A stretch of DNA of 7,668 nucleotides from an uncultured Bacillota bacterium (GTDB taxonomy: Bacteria > Bacillota > Clostridia > Peptostreptococcales > Anaerovoracaceae): the NCBI GenBank assembly GCA_946541435.1, contig CAMNJK010000069.1, positions 1 through 7,668 of the forward strand, read 5' to 3'. The position numbers and the translations under genes are program-made. Of the stretch, positions 6,074-7,668 are shown piece after piece. The number at the start of each line of letters is the position of its first letter. Position 1 is the stretch's first letter. A model generated the notes under the pieces. The model saw only the letters and a program-made list of their open reading frames with translations, searched no databases and was not told the origin of the DNA.

Positions 6074-6090
6074 CCGGCAGGTCCTGCCGG
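6074..6090. repeat. Perfect 17-bp dyad, candidate operator or activator site
   Basis: CCGGCAGGTCCTGCCGG has perfect 8-bp arms around one central T. It ends 13 bp before the -24 element, centred near -48. It is not followed by a T tract on either strand, so it is unlikely to be a terminator. It is more probably a protein-binding site, although this is closer than most enhancer-binding-protein sites. Confidence 0.5.
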
Positions 6091-6103
6091 TTCCGGTCCA
6101 GTG

Positions 6104-6119
6104 TGGCACGGTCCTTGCT
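6104..6119 (+). promoter_or_regulatory. Sigma-54 (RpoN) -24/-12 promoter for the CoA-transferase operon
   Basis: TGGCACGGTCCTTGCT matches the sigma-54 consensus TGGCAC-N5-TTGCW at every defined position. The invariant GG (6105-6106) and GC (6117-6118) are separated by the required 10 bp. The predicted start is near 6130, giving a leader of about 47 nt that contains a small hairpin (ATCTG/CAGAT, 6144-6160 region) and the AAAGGTGG ribosome binding site. Transcription would need an AAA+ activator, which is not encoded in the window. Confidence 0.88.
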
Positions 6120-6176
6120 TAATATATGGACAGGTAGTGAAAATCTGTTCATAAGCAGATCAGAAAGGTGGTTATT

Positions 6177-6902
6177 ATGATTAATAAGGTTCTGACAGCA
6201 GACGAAGCAGTTGCCGGCATTGAAGACGGAATGACCATCATGGTGGGCGGCTTTCTGGCGACCGGCTCCCCGCAGATCCTGATGGACGCGCTGGTCCGCA
6301 AGGGCGTCAAGCATCTGACCGTCATCGGCAACGACGGCGGCCTGGACGCAGGACAGCCTCCGGGAGATTTCGCTGCCAAGACTGCCCGCGGCATCGGCCG
6401 GCTTCTGGAGAACAACATGGTAGACCACATCATCGCGTCTCACCTGGGGGTCAATCCCAAGCTGAACGAACAGTTCTCCGCAGGGACTCTGACCTACACA
6501 CTGGTTCCCCAGGGGACCCTGGCCGAAAAGATCCGCGCCGCGGCATACGGTCTGGGCGGTGTGCTCACCCCGGTGGGTCTGGGCACCCCCATCGAGACAG
6601 AGCTCGATGAGAATGGTCTGAAAAAAGAAGTCATGGAGATCGACGGCAAGCGCTGGCTCTTTGAGCGTCCGCTCAAAGCCGATTACGCCCTGCTCCGTCC
6701 TTCCCTGGCGGATACATTCGGCAATTATATGTGTTCTAAGGCAACCAGAAACTTCAATATCGTTATGGCAGGCGCAGCCGACCACACCATCATCGCTCCC
6801 GAGCGGCTGGTGGAAGTCGGCGAAACCGATCCGGATCTCTGGCAGGTCGCCGGAGTCCTGGTGGATACAATTGTGGAGGGGGAACAGAAATGGCAGATTT
6901 AA
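6177..6902 (+). CDS. atoD: Acetate/butyrate-acetoacetate CoA-transferase, alpha subunit
   Basis: This 241-residue subunit A belongs to a family I (3-oxoacid type) CoA-transferase, which with the beta subunit moves CoA between short-chain acyl-CoAs and free acids in the cytosol. Family features are the N-terminal MVGGFLATGSP (22-32), the first glycine-rich segment; NPKLNEQFSAGTLTYTLVPQGTLAEKIRAA (93-122); GVLTPVGLGTPIE (128-140), equivalent to the G-LTPTG-GT signature; and IIAPERLVEVGE (205-216). Start choice: ATG at 6177 with AGGTGG (6166-6171) 5 nt upstream. A GTG at 6168 in the same frame lies inside that ribosome binding site and is rejected. It is first in a two-gene operon and overlaps the beta subunit by 13 nt. 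AtoD and CtfA names are both in use; acetate, butyrate and acetoacetate cannot be distinguished from sequence alone. The sigma-54 promoter parallels E. coli atoDAEB. Confidence 0.92.
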   Translation: MINKVLTADEAVAGIEDGMTIMVGGFLATGSPQILMDALVRKGVKHLTVIGNDGGLDAGQPPGDFAAKTARGIGRLLENNMVDHIIASHLGVNPKLNEQFSAGTLTYTLVPQGTLAEKIRAAAYGLGGVLTPVGLGTPIETELDENGLKKEVMEIDGKRWLFERPLKADYALLRPSLADTFGNYMCSKATRNFNIVMAGAADHTIIAPERLVEVGETDPDLWQVAGVLVDTIVEGEQKWQI

Positions 6903-7549
6903 AGGCAAGAATCGCAAAAAGATGCGCGAAGGAATTCAAACACGGTGATTTCATCAATCTGGGAATCGGTCTTCCCACCATGGTGGCGGATTACCTTCCG
7001 GATGATGTTCTGGTCACCTGTCACTCTGAGAACGGATTCGCCGGAATCGATGAAGCAGTCTCGCATCCGGACGATCTGGACGTGGATATCATCAACTCGG
7101 GCGGCTCCTATGTCAAGGCCCTGCCCAGAGCCAAATATTTCGATACCGCCGAGTCCTTCGGTCTGGTCCGGGGCGGCCATGTCAGAGCCACCGTTCTGGG
7201 CGCCATGGAAGTGGCCAAAAACGGCGATCTGGCCAATTGGATCGTTCCCGGCAAGAAGGTGGCCGGCATGGGCGGCGCCATGGATCTGTGCGTGGGATGT
7301 CCCGAAGTGATCATCACCATGCTCCATACCCAGAAGGGAATGCATAAGATCGTAGAGAACTGCTCTCTGCCGCTGACCGCCGAAAAATGTGTCACCAAGA
7401 TCATCACCGAGATGGCGGTCATGGAGGTGACTCCGGACGGGATCATCGTCACAGAACTGCATCCCGACTATACCCGGGAAGATGTACAGGCAGCCACCGG
7501 CGTAGAACTTATCTGGGCAGAGGATCTGAAGCCTTACAACGAGAACTGA
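6890..7549 (+). CDS. atoA: Acetate/butyrate-acetoacetate CoA-transferase, beta subunit (catalytic glutamate)
   Basis: The 219-residue subunit B carries the catalytic residue. HSENGF places the nucleophilic glutamate, which forms the acyl-glutamyl and glutamyl-CoA intermediates, at E47. Other family segments are GDFINLGIGLPTMVADYLP (19-37), FGLVRGGHVRATVLGAMEV (90-108), NWIVPGKKVAGMGGAMDL (116-133) and the CSLPLTAEKCV block (158-168). The length matches AtoA and CtfB. The ATG at 6890 lies inside the alpha-subunit gene (13-nt overlap) and is preceded 7 nt upstream by GGAGGGGG (6875-6882), so the subunits are translationally coupled and made in similar amounts. The operon ends here, without the thiolase or transporter seen after atoDA in E. 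coli. The preferred acid is not determined. Confidence 0.95.
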   Translation: MADLKARIAKRCAKEFKHGDFINLGIGLPTMVADYLPDDVLVTCHSENGFAGIDEAVSHPDDLDVDIINSGGSYVKALPRAKYFDTAESFGLVRGGHVRATVLGAMEVAKNGDLANWIVPGKKVAGMGGAMDLCVGCPEVIITMLHTQKGMHKIVENCSLPLTAEKCVTKIITEMAVMEVTPDGIIVTELHPDYTREDVQAATGVELIWAEDLKPYNEN

Positions 7550-7556
7550 ACAGTGA

Positions 7557-7628
7557 CTGATTCTGTCCCAGCAGGAGCAGATACCATTTCCGCCCTGCTC
7601 ATGCTCATACCGGAAGATACAGAATCAG
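7557..7628. repeat. 72-nt inverted-repeat element between the beta subunit and the terminator
   Basis: CTGATTCTGT (7557-7566) and ACAGAATCAG (7619-7628) are perfect 10-bp complements. Inside them AGCAGG (7570-7575) can pair with CCTGCT (7594-7599), or alternatively GAGCAG (7575-7580) with CTGCTC (7595-7600). The element starts 7 nt after the stop codon and ends 4 nt before the terminator. It could be a structured 3' UTR, a processing or stability element, or one copy of a dispersed repeat. Confidence 0.6.
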
Positions 7629-7632
7629 GCAT

Positions 7633-7662
7633 AAAGGGTTGTTGCATGCAACAGCCCTTTTT
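7633..7662 (+). terminator. Intrinsic terminator of the CoA-transferase operon
   Basis: AAAGGGTTGTTGC pairs with GCAACAGCCCTTT (one G-U pair) around a central AT, giving a stem of about 12 bp once a small loop is allowed, followed by a T tract (CCCTTTTTC). The inner GCATGC is palindromic. It is a strong rho-independent terminator for plus-strand transcription; the window ends 6 nt later. Confidence 0.9.
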
Positions 7663-7668
7663 CTGTGC

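Larger units (their letters stand above)
5901..6103. other. Non-coding divergent control region upstream of the sigma-54 promoter
   Basis: No convincing gene is seen on either strand; open frames here lack ribosome binding sites and family resemblance. The plus strand is strongly pyrimidine-rich between about 6000 and 6075. The region contains three inverted repeats (5941-5975, 6022-6031, 6074-6090) and a 7-bp direct repeat, TGAACCG, at 5915-5921 and 5948-5954, exactly 33 bp apart. Its length and position suit binding sites for a sigma-54 activator. Confidence 0.55.

Noticed and set aside
6074..6090. Dyad read as an intrinsic terminator
   Set aside because: No T tract follows on either strand, and it lies immediately upstream of a promoter rather than after a gene.
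6115..6143. Sigma-70 promoter reading TTGCTT as a -35
   Set aside because: The hexamer at 17-bp spacing (TGAAAA) is not a credible -10, whereas the sigma-54 elements match completely.
5664..6917. Long leftward open frame of 417 codons across the control region and alpha-subunit gene
   Set aside because: It is antisense to well-identified dtd and atoD coding sequence, has no family resemblance and no ribosome binding site, and such open frames are expected in GC-rich DNA.
1..7668. A defence island, mobile element or new multi-gene system centred on the methyltransferase or polymerase
   Set aside because: No nuclease, helicase, toxin, recombinase, reverse transcriptase or repeat array is present; all neighbours are recognisable housekeeping or metabolic genes.

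Overview
This is a GC-rich stretch of bacterial chromosome, most likely from a Firmicute of the class Clostridia (Lachnospiraceae-like). That placement is an inference. It rests on the protein families present (long-form PurC, a UvrX-like Y-family polymerase ending in the QIGGHKA-type tail, and a small RAAQFAPFAALTG protein beside it), on strong AGGAGG-type ribosome binding sites, and on the dense packing of short operons. No transposase, integrase, tRNA, rRNA, CRISPR array or phage gene is visible, and all seven complete genes look intact.

Layout from left to right. (1) The 3' part of purC (purine synthesis, + strand) runs to 552 and ends at a hairpin that also serves the leftward operon facing it. 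(2) A leftward pair, 2103 to 617, encodes an orphan beta-class DNA amino-methyltransferase followed by a small FMN-binding pyridoxamine-oxidase-like (NimA-like) protein. (3) A divergent promoter region at about 2104-2264 carries a very good extended -10 promoter for a rightward membrane acyltransferase of the acyltransferase-3 / fucose-4-O-acetylase type (2265-3542). (4) A shared hairpin at 3573-3599 separates it from a leftward three-gene operon, 5830 to 3581: dtd (D-aminoacyl-tRNA deacylase), a Y-family translesion polymerase with a beta-clamp motif, and a 69-residue companion protein overlapping the polymerase stop by 4 nt. (5) An intergenic region of about 345 nt holds the dtd promoter, several dyads and a textbook sigma-54 promoter. 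(6) That promoter drives a rightward two-gene CoA-transferase operon (alpha and beta subunits, 6177-7549), which is followed by a 72-nt inverted-repeat element and a strong terminator.

How the parts work together. The CoA-transferase subunits form one enzyme that moves CoA between short-chain acyl-CoAs and acids such as acetate, butyrate or acetoacetate. The sigma-54 promoter and upstream palindromes suggest activation by an enhancer-binding protein, by analogy with E. coli atoDAEB and AtoC; the activator is not in the window. The dtd-polymerase-small protein operon combines translation quality control with DNA damage tolerance. No LexA box is visible in front of it.

Nothing here is clearly an undescribed system. 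The points most worth a second look are the sigma-54 control region, the conserved small partner of the polymerase, the 16-bp tandem duplication at the dtd stop codon, the terminator folded into the end of a coding region, and the inverted-repeat element after the CoA-transferase genes.
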